A DNA stretch of 64,000 nucleotides from Neostapfia colusana. Its lineage: Eukaryota > Streptophyta > Magnoliopsida > Poales > Poaceae. A program made the translations under genes and the position numbers. The DNA lies in NCBI GenBank assembly GCA_030760725.1, contig JASWHV010000003.1:112624153-112688152 (forward strand), read 5' to 3'. The notes beneath the pieces are model-generated. The model searched no databases. It worked only from the letters and a program-made list of their open reading frames with translations, and had not been told where the DNA came from. Each line of letters starts with the position of its first letter. Position 1 is the stretch's first letter. Positions 8,991 to 21,190 of this stretch are shown here, piece after piece.

Positions 8991-11900
8991 ATGGCCGGAA
9001 GAGGAAAAGGACGTGCTGCCAACCCCGCCAACAACAATGATGAGGCATGCAACCCTCATGTTTCTGGAGGCCAGGACAGGGGTGGTCGCCGTGAAGAAGT
9101 TGATCCTCTCCACCAAATGCTGGAGAATCAAAATCAACTCATCCAGAACTTGACTCAAGTGGTGGCCAACTTGCATCAAGTTCCACCTCCACAAGCTGCA
9201 CCACGCCAACCAAGGTTGAGTGAGTTTCTAGGAACTCAACCTCCAAAGTTTGCAAGTGCTGCTGAACCTCTGGAGGCAGATGATTGGCTGAAGACTATTG
9301 AAAGTAAGATGAGGATCATACAGTGCCAAGGGTATGAGAGGGTGCTGTTTGCCTCTCATCAATTGCATGGACCTGCTGCTGATTGGTGGACCGCCTACGT
9401 GGCCGCTCATCATGACCCTGAGAACATCACTTGGGAAGAGTTCAAGCGTAGCTTCCGCAACCACTACATCCCAAGAGGTGAACTCAAAAACAAGAGGAAG
9501 GAGTTTTTGGGACTGCAGCAGGGAAACATGACGGTGAGGGAATACCTCACTAAATTTACTCAACTATCCCGTTATGCTCCATGAGACATAGAGACTGATG
9601 AGCAGAAACAAGATTGTTTCGTGGAAGGACTTACCGCAGAGATGCAGTGTGCCATGTCCTCCAATGAGTATGAAAGTTTTCAAAAGATGGTGGACAGAGC
9701 GTTTGTGGTGGAAAGGAAGCTAAAGGCCCTGGAAAATGAGAATAAGAGGAAGGCGGGATGGTCACATCAGGCCTCAGGGAGCAACACCCGCCCACGTATG
9801 ATGCAGCAACCTACGGGGCAGACGAGCCGTGCTGCGGTACCCTATTCAGCACCAAGAGGGTACAACCCAAACTACAGGCCTCCCGCAGCACCAGCACAGC
9901 CGCCACGTCAGTTTGTGCAGCAGCCTCGCCCCGCATATCCACCTCGACCAGCAGTGCAAGGACCCCCAAACCAACCCCAAGACAACAAGGGCCAAGCATC
10001 TAAGATTGGGGTGCAATGTTTCAGCTGTGGTGAAGTGGGGCACTACGCCCCTAAATGCCCAAAGAAGAAGCCTGCGCCGCCACAACAGCAGAATGTATTG
10101 AGAGGACGGGTGAACCATGTCACTATGGAGGAAGCACAAGAGGCACCCGACGTGGTAGTTGGTAAGTTTCCTGCCAATTTACACCTTGCAACTCTGCTGT
10201 TTGATTCTGGTGCTACCCACTCATTCATTGCTCAAGGGTTTGTTAATAAACATGACCTAGCAACCACACAAATGAACCATATGCTAGCCGTAAACTCTCC
10301 AGGTGGAGAAATAAGGACAAGACAAGTGTGTCCCAAAGTGAGCCTAGACATTAATGGGGTAGTATTTACTGCTAACCTCATAGTGATAGATTCACAAGGG
10401 ATAGATATTATTTTGGGTATGGATTGGTTGACCAAACATAAAGGAATCATCCATTGTTCGACCAGAACGGTGGAACTAACTCACCCCAGTGGTACCAGAG
10501 TAAAGTTCATAACAATACACGAGCCTAGGAGGGACATTAAATTAAATCAAGTGGAGGTGAAAGTTGAGGAAATCAGGACTATCAGGGAATATCCAGATGT
10601 TTTTCCGGAGGAATTGCCAGGTATGCCTCCCGACCGTGACGTGGAATTCGCAATTGAGCTAGTACCGGGAACAGCCCCGATATACAAGAGACCTTATCGA
10701 ATGGACTCTAAGCAGCTAGAAGAGCTCAAGGATCATTTGAGAGAACTGACGGAGAAGGGGTATATTCGCCCTAGTTCCTCACCATGGGGAGCTCCGGTGA
10801 TATTTGTGCCTAAGAAAGACGGAACCCAAAGGTTATGCGTGGATTACCGTGCCTTGAATGAGGTAACCATTAAGAACAAGTACCCATTACCCCGCATTGA
10901 AGACTTGTTTGATCAGTTGAGGGGAGCTTGTGTGTTCTCGAAAATTGATCTCAGGTCGGGATACCACCAACTCAAGGTAAGGCCATCTGATATTCCCAAG
11001 ACAGTTTTCGTATCTCGGTACGGACTGTATGAATACACTGTCATGCCTTTCGGGCTTACCAATGCCCCGGCATATTTCATGTACCTCATGAACAAGGTAT
11101 TCATGGAATATCTGGACAAGTTTGTGGTGGTTTTTATAGATGATATTCTCGTCTTCTCCAAAGATGAAGAAGAACATGAGAAACATCTAAGGTTGGTGTT
11201 ACAGAGGCTGAGAGAACACCAACTATATGCCAAGTTGAGCAAGTGTGAGTTTTGTCTGAAGAGAGTTCCCTTTTTAGGACATATAATCTCGGAAGGAGGA
11301 ATCTCCGTCGATCCCACCAAAATCGAGGATATACAGAAGTGGAAGACCCCTGAAAATGTCGGGGAAGTTCGAAGCTTTTTGGGATTGGCTGGATACTATC
11401 GACGGTTTATTGAGGGATTCTCCAAGATCTCGAGACCTCTCACTAAACTGTTGGAAAAGGGAATCACATTCACCTGGACACCACAGTGCGAGACGAGCTT
11501 TCAGGAGCTAAAGAAGAGATTGACAACAGCCCCAGTGTTGGTTATGCCAAATATGCAGAAGAATTTCACAGTGTACTGCGATGCCTCTGGAAACGGGTTG
11601 GGATGTGTTCTCATGCAAGAAGGACATGTCGTGGCTTATGCATCCCGGCAGCTTCGGAAGCACGAGAAGAACTATCCTACACATGACCTAGAACTAGCTG
11701 CAGTGGTACACGCGTTGAAAATTTGGCGGCACTATTTGATAGGGAAGAGGACAGAGATATATACGGATCATAAGAGTTTGAGGTACATATTCACACAGCC
11801 AGATCTCAACCTCCGACAAAGGAGATGGTTAGAGCTAATCAATGACTTTGATGTGGGCATCAACTATCATCCCTGGAAAGCAAACGTCGTGGCCGATGCT

Positions 11901-12393
11901 TTGAGTCGGAAAGTGCAGGACAATAAGTTGAGCTTGAAGGACATGCCCGCGGAATTGAAGGACGAAGTTATAAGGCTCAATCTATGTCTAGTAAATAGTG
12001 TCCCCTATCAGAGGACTTCGTCGGTTCAAGGTGAAAGGGAAGTTGTCACCTCGATACATCGGACCCTTTCAAGTTTTGGAAAGAAAAGGCGAAGTGGCGT
12101 ACCAACTAGAGTTACCGGTTCATCTATCAGATGTACACGATGTATTCCATGTGTCACAACTCAAGAAATGTCTGAGGACGCCTGAGGAGGTGTTACCCAT
12201 GAATGAAGTGGATGTAGCTGAAGATTTGTCTTATGCCGAGCAACCATACAAGATTTTGGAGACAATGGAACGCCTCACCAGAAATAAAAGAATCCGGATG
12301 TGCAAGGTGCAGTGGAAGCATCACTCAGAAGAGGAAGCCACCTGGGAACGGGAAGATGAGCTCAAGGCACAATTTCCGGAATTGTTTTCTTAG
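8991..12393 (+). pseudogene. gag-pol of element A (nonsense mutation, integrase deleted)
   Basis: This would encode capsid, protease, RT, RNase H and integrase as one polyprotein. Visible in order: Gag capsid (residues about 80-230), zinc knuckle CFSCGEVGHYAPKC at 343-356, protease LFDSGATHSF with D405, RT with FIDD at 715-718, and RNase H acidic residues D864, E901, D926 and D969. Residue 198 is a stop (TGA at 9582-9584) where B has CGA arginine, a CpG-to-TpG change. At 11998-12000 the sequence jumps from just after RNase H to the integrase C-terminal domain. Compared with B, 1,067 bp are missing between two GTG triplets, removing the zinc finger and the whole D,D35E core and shifting frame. 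The residual C-terminus (GPFQVLERKGEVAYQLELP, then the chromodomain-like PYKILE...EEEATWERED) is open at 11998-12393 in another frame. It cannot make a complete polyprotein; it could move only with help from a copy such as B. Confidence 0.95.
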
Positions 12394-12420
12394 AAACACC
12401 AATCTTGAGGACGAGATTTC

Positions 12421-12438
12421 TTTTAAGGGGGGTAGAGC
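12421..12438 (+). other. Polypurine tract, element A
   Basis: TTTTAAGGGGGGTAGAGC directly before the 3' LTR, the plus-strand priming site. Confidence 0.85.
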
Positions 12439-14162
12439 TGTAACACCCCAAATTTTGATTCAAAACTCTAAACCATGTTCAGGGGGGAATTTAAAATTTT
12501 TTGGACGTGTTGCATGTTTTGCAAAAATTCAAATTCAAACTGGAATTCAAATTATACTCAAAACAGAAAAGAAATGGAAAAAGAAAAAGAGAAACGGGAA
12601 AAAAACCGGCCAGTGGGCCGAAACCCGCCAGCCGGCCCAGTTTCCCCGCGCCAGCCCACCCCCGCGCGCCCGCGCTGTCTCTCACACAGACAGGTGGGAC
12701 CCACCTGTCATCCCCAACCCCGCGACCCCGGACTCTCTCCCGCGCGCGCGATCTTAACCGATCGAAAAACCGCGTTCCTCAGCCGAATTCCGGTCCCAGA
12801 AGAATCCAACTCGATCACAACTGACCCACCGCCCTCCCCCGGCTATAAAAACCCCAGCCCCGATCGGTTTTTCCCATGCGATCGCCGATTTTTACTCCGG
12901 TGAGCACCGAGACTTCACCGGTGAATTCTGGCCGATCTAAGCTCGGAAACTCTGATCTAACTCGCTGGTCTTGATCCACCGCCTCCGGGGAGCTTTGCAG
13001 GTGCAGAAAACTCGGAGACTTACGGTGTAAATCCAGCGCCGACGAGCTTCGCCGTGGTTCTGCCTCGGACCTCGCCGCCGAGCACTTTCCAGGACCCCCG
13101 AGCTTGAGAAAACCCCCGAGGTGAGATCCCTGACCTCCTCTCTACCGATCTAGGCCATAAGATCACAGTTCTAGGCAGAATTCTCGAGGATCCGAAACTT
13201 TCCGGCGAGATCGCCGCTTCCCACCGCCGTGCGCCGCCGGCAGCGCCGCCCGCGCTCGATCGGAGCGACGTGGCCGCTTGTGCGCCGTTTATTTTAAATC
13301 GCACGGTAGACTTTAAAACCCCGCGTACCGGTTCGATGTTATAATCTCAGCCGTCGGTTTAAAATCGGACGGTCCACGTCAGCCCCGCATTATAAAGACT
13401 GGAATTCTTACGTGCTACCCCCTGGGGTTCTCTGGAATTGAGAGCTAGCCCCGGAAACTTCAGATCTAGCCCCTGGAACTCCAGAAAATCATGTAAATTC
13501 ATTTAAAAATCAGTTTTAGCCCCTGGACTTAATAAAAATTAGGAAAAACACCTCTGATAAGTGTAGCTAGACCCCTGGAAATTATGAAAATAATATTATA
13601 GACCCTGTAATGGGGTGAATTCATTATTTTAGCCCTGTTTAGTATTTAATTTTGAAAATTGAATATGTAACTAGTGTTTAAAAATTAAAAAGGGGGACAA
13701 ACATAATTGTCAAAATTAATTAAAAACTGTCTCAGTACTTAGAAAACTTTGGAGTGAGCTAAAAATATATTTTTGGGCTGAAATGAATTTGTTTCATTAA
13801 TTATTCACATTATTTAGTATAGGGACACATTTTTAAGTAAAGAATAGCTATAGAAAAAAAGGGAAAATAATTATGAAATAGTTTACATCAGAGGCCAAGG
13901 TCAAAATGTGTTATTAAATTATTTAGGGCCAAAACCTATACTGTTTAGATGATGTGTATTACTAGTTTCATAATAAAATACACAATTATGCATAGGAATA
14001 TAAATCTGAAAATATAGCAACTAGTAAAAGATAAATGGAGTTTCTAAAATCCAAAGAATTCAGTTTAGGGTTGATAGAAATTATGAAGGCACATATGGAG
14101 AAGAAAAATACTTTTCTTACATACTTGGTAGTTTAATATAAGGAATTTATTTAAAAACTGAA

Positions 14163-14216
<54 letters not shown>

Positions 14217-15891
14217 TGTAAGTATAAATATGAACACCAAAGTAGGAATCATACACATATAAATAAAAGTGTGTGCAAGCCACAGATCAACACATAAAGT
14301 AACCACAACCCATATAATGGTAAAGAACTTTTATAAATGTGAATGTGTGGTTTGTATGAAGTAGAAGTGTGAACTATGTCTTATGATTGTTGTTTTTCTT
14401 TTGCTACGTGTGATGGTATGAGTAGAACCTGTTCAAGGGCAAGTTATTCCTTTCCAAGATCAGGACTACCCATTTCAAGAGCAGCAAGAAGGAGGCAAGT
14501 GTCCTTGACCACTTTGATCCTATGCTAGGATGTGTAGATAGAATTATTTGCATTGTCAAGTTAAATATGAAACCCATGCTAGGAAGTTTCCCTAGAATTG
14601 CATTACCTTGTTTCCTTGAAGCTTGGGTTGGGATTTATTTTTGTCATGTCATTTATTTACATGCATTTGCTTAGCCATGCTTAGAATGGGATATTTGGGA
14701 AATGAGATCATCAGTTTATATTACCATACTCTTGAATGAGACATTGTGAATTATGTAGAGGTAGGGATCAAGGCAAGTTGGATGTTTTGGTTGTGTGCTG
14801 GGTGCACGAGACTTGGGTTTGTGTTTAGTACTTGCCTGGATCCTAAGGACAGGGTTCATGGAGCATGTAACCCGGCTTTACAGTGCCAACCACATGCTGA
14901 GATGGGGCAGCTTGGCCAATTAATTAGGTGTATCCCCGGCGTAGTATGGGTGTGTTGGATGGTGCGGGGAGTAGGTGTCAGCTGGACTACCATATGAACC
15001 GCAAGGCTCAAGAGGAGGCCACTGCAGCGGGGTTGGAGCCTCTTGTATGCTGTTAGGGGTGAAACCTTAGTGGGCCCACACTCGTCGGGAATCCCTTTGT
15101 AAAGGCTTCGTAGTGATCTCCTGGCTACACACCTGGGAAGTGTGAATGTGGATCGTAGCCACTGGCATAATGGAGGTTCTTTTAGTCCACCCGGCAACGG
15201 GGGATGAAATCACTACTTGTGGGTACAGTGGTACAAACTCTGCAGAGTCAAAACTGTCTTGACAGCCGTGCTCACGGTTAAGAGCGGCCTGGACTTATTC
15301 ATGATTAGAGGATTGATGGTTTTGGAAGTTAAGCGGGGAGCTTAACATTGGAAATGATGTTATGGTTATTGGATTATGATAATGGGTTGGGAGATTGGGA
15401 CCATTTTACCTCTGTAGTAATGTAGGTGCTTAATAAGCTAAGGTGATAGGTGTTAATTGCGTAGTGCTTTAACCATGAGTTCAACCTCTCCTTGTTCTAG
15501 CCATGCATGATATGATTTTCCCACACTTGCTGAGTGCCTTTGGTACTCAACCTTGCATATTTGTTGGTTTATATTGCTGCTCAAGTCAAGATAATGAGGT
15601 GGTGTATAATGACCAAGACTTTGGACCCGAGGAAGGATTTTAGGTTCATGAAGACCCCCGGGCAACGCCTGTGATGGAGCCCTAAAGAATAATATTCCGC
15701 TGCTAGTTTATTTACTTGTGATGAACTTATTATTGTCCATCGAGATATTTACTATGTAAGACTTATTTATATTCAACACCTGGCTTGTAATAAATGATGC
15801 TTCACTATTTGTCATCACATGTATGAGAAAATGATCCTGGCATACATGTGATATTCACTTGGTTGTTTCTTCGGAAAAACCGGGTGTGACA
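12439..15891 (+). repeat. Element A 3' LTR
   Basis: 3,453 bp. Compared with the 5' LTR it has an extra segment of about 33 bp near 13408-13440, about 50 bp near 14288-14337 and about 12 bp near 12794-12806, and a shorter TA tract. B's LTR carries counterparts of the first two segments (for example near 33120 and 32240), so these look like losses from A's 5' LTR. Confidence 0.95.
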
Positions 15892-16115
15892 ATGGCTGGA
15901 TGTGATAACTCCTCGACGTGCTTTCATATTAGTTATTCTGTTCTGAACTCGAAGTTATATTCTTCAATTTTTGTGGACAATGTATGTTATCCTTGATGTG
16001 TCCCGTGTTACTCTGGTCACAATGTTATCGTATGTTTGTTACCTGTTACTATTCTAACCAGATGTTACCGTGGGTTTGTTCTGTGTTACTTCTCATTAAT
16101 CCTAAACTTGGTAAA
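15892..16115. other. Spacer between element A and element D
   Basis: It starts with A's right target duplication (ATGGC, 15892-15896). The remaining 219 bp are AT-rich with several TGTTAC motifs. There is no ORF and no CACTA right terminus. It is the only non-retroelement DNA between 4308 and the right edge, and may be the interior of the CACTA element. Confidence 0.6.
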
Positions 16116-19100
16116 TGACAGGGCCTCATGGCCTCGACGAGCCAGGATCACGCTGAGAGGTGCTGCATTGCACAGCACCGGATAACAAACATAAAAGGTA
16201 CAAAGCGGAAGCAAAGTTGTATTACATAAAAGAGTTTATGAACATGTTTACAACAAAATATGTTCAGTCCACACTCACGGGCATAGACTACGCACAGAGT
16301 TCACGTTCAGCCCGTGAACGTGTCCCCTCTAGCACACACGCACACCAACACGGCAGCGTGCACGACTCCCAATCGACAAGGTTGCCCTCTTGGGGGTCCG
16401 TCTCCTCCTCGGGAGTCTCCTCATAACACCCTGCAAAAGCTTCAAACACAAGCAGTGAGCACGATGGCTCAGCAAGACTCACCCGTCTTTCCTCGCGAGC
16501 AGTTCCAACTACTCGACTTGTACTGAATCCTACACTATCTTAGCATTGCAGTAGCTAATCAAGGTTTAAAAACCTAAGCCCAAACAAGGGTTTTCTTGGC
16601 TATGCATTTGGGTTTTTAAACAAGACTCTAATGCATAAAGGAAGTGGATACTCAAAGTAAGTTCTCAAAACAGTAAAATTTCTGCTGTTAGTCGTAGGCT
16701 AGCTGTTCCTCCAGAGTTATGAAGTCTAAGACTTCTGGCTCCTCCTCAACCTTATCGACTACACAAGATAAATATAAATATATATATATATATGTCAATT
16801 TGAATGCATTTGAATTTGGAGTTGAATTTTTTAAGACCATAAGTACTGCTACATAGGCCCAATGACTCTGAAATTTTTACTGTCGTTTGGATACAACCTA
16901 AACAGAGACTTGGCCAACTCTCATTTGCAGAAAAGCTCATTTGAGCTCTCCACAAATAAATGTGTGATTGGCCTTAATTGGAGTTCTTAGGGTGTTCTAG
17001 GGATTTTCATGGAGCAAGCCATGACTTTCTGATAACTAGATTTTCAGAGGGTTCTAATGGAGTTGGTTTCGCCTAATTTGAGGATTCCTAGCAAAAGATA
17101 TGAGCTAAACAAGTTCAGAGAAATTCTGAAAAAATTTTCTGGACCTTTTTCATTTTCTCTGGAACAGTTTCATTAATCACACCATTAGGTGGATCAAATG
17201 AGCTCAAATGGATCTGAAATTTTTATGGTATCTCAGAGTTTTCTACTAAGGGGTTTTCCAGATAAAATTCGAAACAGTTCAAATTTTGAAGAATTAATCA
17301 TGGAGAAATAAGGATTTCCGTAAAGTGAAACTTGATTTGTTGGAAAGTACTCAAAGAGCTGAATCCAACAGAATTTGGTTCACTAGATTTGGAGTTTCGT
17401 ATCCAAAGTTATGTGGGTTTCAGGTTTGAACTAGAAACTGAAAATCGGGGAAAACTTTAAATGGCTGACAGCCGGGCCCACGACACAGTGTCGTCCTCAA
17501 CCTCCCGCCGGCGCCCGAGCGCGCGACGAACAGAGGCCATGGCTCGGTCCGTTCTCCGGCTACGGTGGACCATTTTCGGTGATCTTTCGCACTACACACT
17601 CCTCAGACAAGGCCCTAGCGGCCAAACAAGGTTGTGCAGCATGCCCTCGCCGGAAAACCGGTCGGCATCGACGGTGGCGATCGGTGGTGCGGCGCTGACG
17701 ATGACCAACGTGTCCTATGCTTCTCTCAATGCCTAAAGCGGTCGTACAGCACCACTGGAGCTCGAGGACGGTGATGGTGTACTCAAACCGCGCGGAAAAC
17801 AACCGGAGCTATGAGCTCAACGGTTACCCGAGCCATTTCGGCCGGCGGCGGCGAGTTTGCGTTGCTCAGCCCGTTGGATGGATGTCTCTTCGTGGTTTTT
17901 GGTCAGGGTGGTCGTGAGAGACACTAGTTGCTCTAGCTCGACCAGCTTTGGGCATGATCAACCATGCGAGATGAATTTTGAGTTCTTGTGGGCTTTGGTT
18001 ATATCCGGTTATCCTCGGAAAACCTAAAATTCCATCTAGCCGGTGCTAAGAGAGAGCTAGGGAGTGTGGTGGAAGCTACTAGACCTCGATGCTAACCTCA
18101 GAGACCAGTTGGCTGCGCTGGAGAAGCTTGGAGCTGCCTGAACGACGGTGTCAAGTCGGAGGCGCTTCGGGATGAACAGCGCAGTGGAAAATCGGCTCGG
18201 AAAAGCTTGAGGAAAGATGATCACAAGCAGCTAAGGTATGGATCACATCGAGTGAAGGTTGGCAGTGCCGTTTATGATCTCACCTCGCGGTGGAAGGGAC
18301 GGGTTTGGCCGGTCGACAGCGAGGTGGTGAGTCTCGGGTGTGCGGTGGCTCTCTTCGGGTTTTCAGCGCGAGGAGGCGTTGGGACAGTGGCGAAATGGCC
18401 TTGTGACGCCCGGGACTCGATGATAACACACGGGGAACGTCGGTTGGCAGCTGGAATCACCAAGCAGGAGGTGGCAGCAGTGATCAGCGCCGTGGCGTAC
18501 GCGTGAGCGCGAGTAAGAACCGAGCCCCGAGTGTTCCAGTCGGTTTGCTCACTTGTGAGGCTGACAAGAGGGCCCCACTCTCCTCAATGCTCAAAACAGT
18601 AGAGACCTTCCTACCCTTGGTCATTTGATCATTCACCCAAATTGGGATTTTGTTTGTAAAGTGATCAAATTGTGGATTTTGGTTTATTGAATTTGCAGCA
18701 CATGTGAACTGAAATTCAAATTTGATTTGAATTTAGCCAAATTAGCTCATGTCAAGATCAACTTCAAATGGAGTGAAAATTGGTGTGTGAGATCACAAAA
18801 ATGTGCTGGGTGTGAATATGAATCCCACTTTAGAATTCATTGGATGAAAGGAATTTGAATTTGAGTTCAAACTAGCCTCTTTCTTATTATACCCAAAATA
18901 CCTCAAAAAGGTGTTACATTTGGGTGAAACTTGGCATGAGCATTCCTAGCAAGGTGTAGGAGTTTTTCATAAGCTCAGCCCCTATATGATGCATGTGGGA
19001 AATACCACTTTTGCATTTTGTGAGTTTATCCTCTAATGACCATATTGATTGTGGTTACTTGCTCTTTAAATGTGTTCATAAGTTTTCCTCAAATGAGGTG

Positions 19101-19151
19101 TTTGTGGTGTGATGAACACTTTGAATGTGTACAAAAACTTAGGCCCTTACA
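16116..19151 (-). repeat. Element D 3' LTR, internally deleted
   Basis: 3,036 bp, against 3,815 bp for the 26522-30336 LTR. Most of the difference is one deletion at about 16493: CCGTCTTTCC joins CGCGAGCAGTTCC, whereas the longer LTR has about 740 bp between these points. Confidence 0.9.
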
Positions 19152-21190
19152 TTCCTCCCCCTTAAAAGAATCTCGTCCCAAGATTATAAGGTGAAAATGA
19201 GAGAGAGGACGGTGGAAAATTACCAAAGGTGCGGCTTTTAAATGGTCGCGGTAGCTAGCGCGAAGAAATCCTTCGATCTCCCATGTCGCTTCATCTACGG
19301 AGTGATTACTCCATAGAACTTTGTAGAACCACAACGTCCGGTTGCGTGTGGTTCGGGCCTTCTTATCAATTATCTGAACCGGTTCCTCCCGGTAAGTGAG
19401 ACTCGGTTTCAGTTCTTCGATATCCTCCAGCTGAACAGTAGTTGATAGCTTAAGACACATTCTCAGCTGAGAAATGTGAAAGACGTCGTGCACACCGGAG
19501 AGTGTCGCAGGTAATTCCAGCCGGTATGCAACTGATCCACATCTTTCTGTAATCTGGAATGGACCGATGAATCGGGGTGCTAACTTTCCTATCACCTCGA
19601 ATCTGTTCACGCCCTTCATTGGAGAGACACGTAGATACACGTGATCCCCAACTTCGAATTGTAAAGGATGTCTTCTCCGGTCCGCATACTGTTTTTGTCG
19701 GGATTGGGCGGCTTTAAAATTCGCTTGAATCAGTCGAACCTTTTCTTCCGCATTGTTGACAAGATCAATCCCGAAGGTGACCCTTTCACCAGACTCACAC
19801 CAATTCAGCGGTGCGCGGCATTTTCTCCCGTATAGCACCTCGTAAGGCGCCATCTTGATGCTGGCTTGGTACCCATTGTTGTACGAGAACTCTGCCAACG
19901 GTAAGTGATCATCCAAATTCTTACCGTGGTTGATAGCACACGCTCGTAGCATATCTTCTAAAATTTGGTTTACCCGCTCGGTTTGCCCATCCGTCTGCGG
20001 GTGGTACGCTGAACTACGGATAAGCTTTGTCCCCAAAGAAGCATGCAACTGCTCCCAAATATGAGACACAAATAAAGTGCCCCGATCATAAATAATTGTA
20101 TGGGGTACACCGTATAAGCACAAGATCCGTGAGATGTATAATTCAACATACTTCTTGGCGTTGTAGTTGGTATTGACCGGGATTAAATGAGCAACTTTGG
20201 TGAGCCGATCGATGATCACCCACACGGAATCATGTTTCTGAAATGTGGTGGGTAAACCGACGATGAAGTCCATGCTCACATCTTCCCACTCCATAGCGGA
20301 AACACCCAGTTGTTGTAGCAGTCCCGGCTTTCTCACGTGCTCTGCCTTCACCCTTCGGCATGTATCACACTCGGACACATACTTTGCGATCTCCCGCTTT
20401 ATCCGTGTCCACCAAAACCTGTTTCTGAGTTCTTGATACATCTTGTTACTGCCAGGGTGAATAGAAAACTTTGACAAGTAAGCCTCATCAAAGATTTTCT
20501 TCCGTAACTCCGTGTTACGGGGTACGAAGATCCGGTCCTTGAACCATAGGACGCTGTCTCCGTCTTTCCGGAAACATTTCAACTCCCCACTGTCGACACA
20601 TCTCTGTAAATGCGACATGCCCTTGTCATGTTTCTGAGCTGCCGCTTTCTCTTCACGGATGGTGGGGATCAAAACTAAGTTGTAGAGAGCTCCATGTGGA
20701 ATCACATGTAATGGTGGCTCGCTCTCTTCCAACGGTGTGATGGTCAGATTGTTGACGTGTGACTTGTGACTCAGCGCATCCGCCACTATGTTTGCCTTGC
20801 CGAGATGATAATGGATCTCTATTTCGTAATCCTTTATCAATTCCAACCATCTTCGTTGCCTCATGTTCAGCTCCTTCTGAGTAAATATGTACTTGAGGCT
20901 TTTGTGGTCGGTTATATAAATGCATGAGGTTATCGAGTAGGTAGTGCCTCCACATTTTGAGTGCGAGAACCATGGCAGCAGGCTCTAAGTCATGAGTTGG
21001 ATTATTTTGCTCATGGTTCCATAGCTGCCATGATCCATACGTGACCACCCTTCGGTCTTGCATCAGCACACTTCCTAGCCAAATGCCGGATGCGTCACAG
21101 TACACATCGAACGGTTTTATTGTGTCTGGATGCGCCAAAACCGGTGATGATGTTAAGTGCTTCACTAATGTCTTGAACGCTACTTCGCAT
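19089..21190 (-). pseudogene. Element D RNase H, integrase and chromodomain-like tail
   Basis: RNase H begins at about 21165 (FDVYCDASGIWLG) and loses frame near 20935, in what should be the YTDHKSLKYIF motif. Frame resumes as MRQRRWLELIKDYE at 20864 and stays open for 591 codons. The integrase zinc finger is altered: the first histidine of HHCC is tyrosine (EAYLSKFSIHPG), while SIHPG and CDTC remain. The catalytic core keeps its acidic residues in SMDFIVGLP, YDRGTLF (usually SDRGT) and QTDGQTERVN. GPFQITERCGSVAYRLELP and a chromodomain-like module (QIIDKKARTTRNRTLWFYK, then DEATWEIEGFL) follow. The family's normal stop is lost: the frame runs on through the polypurine tract into the 3' LTR and ends at 19089. 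Overall non-functional as part of gag-pol because of upstream frameshifts. Confidence 0.9.
19155..19168 (-). other. Polypurine tract, element D
   Basis: In element orientation CTTTTAAGGGGGAG, 3 nt before the 3' LTR. Confidence 0.85.

Larger units (their letters stand above)
4308..15891 (+). mobile_element. Element A: Ty3/gypsy chromovirus (Del/Tekay type), integrase-deleted
   Basis: A complete LTR-to-LTR insertion of 11,584 bp with a perfect 5-bp target duplication ATGGC (4303-4307 and 15892-15896). The LTRs begin TGTAACACCCC and end GGGTGTGACA. The order is LTR, primer site, ORF0, gag-pol, polypurine tract, LTR. The long LTRs, tRNA-Met primer site, single gag-pol frame and chromodomain-like C-terminus fit the Del/Tekay chromoviruses. 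It is the same family as element B, in opposite orientation. It is defective: a nonsense codon in gag, a 1,067-bp deletion through integrase, and diverged LTRs (indels of about 12, 33 and 50 bp plus different microsatellite lengths). It sits in DNA adjoining the CACTA end. Confidence 0.95.

Noticed and set aside
14065..14283. 72-codon minus-strand ORF with poly-YI stretch
   Set aside because: Translation of the CA/TA microsatellite.
17461..18506. Several 60-99-codon ORFs in the D/E LTRs (also near 28615-29781 and 55461-56696)
   Set aside because: GC-rich LTR shadows on both strands, not conserved in frame between the three LTRs.
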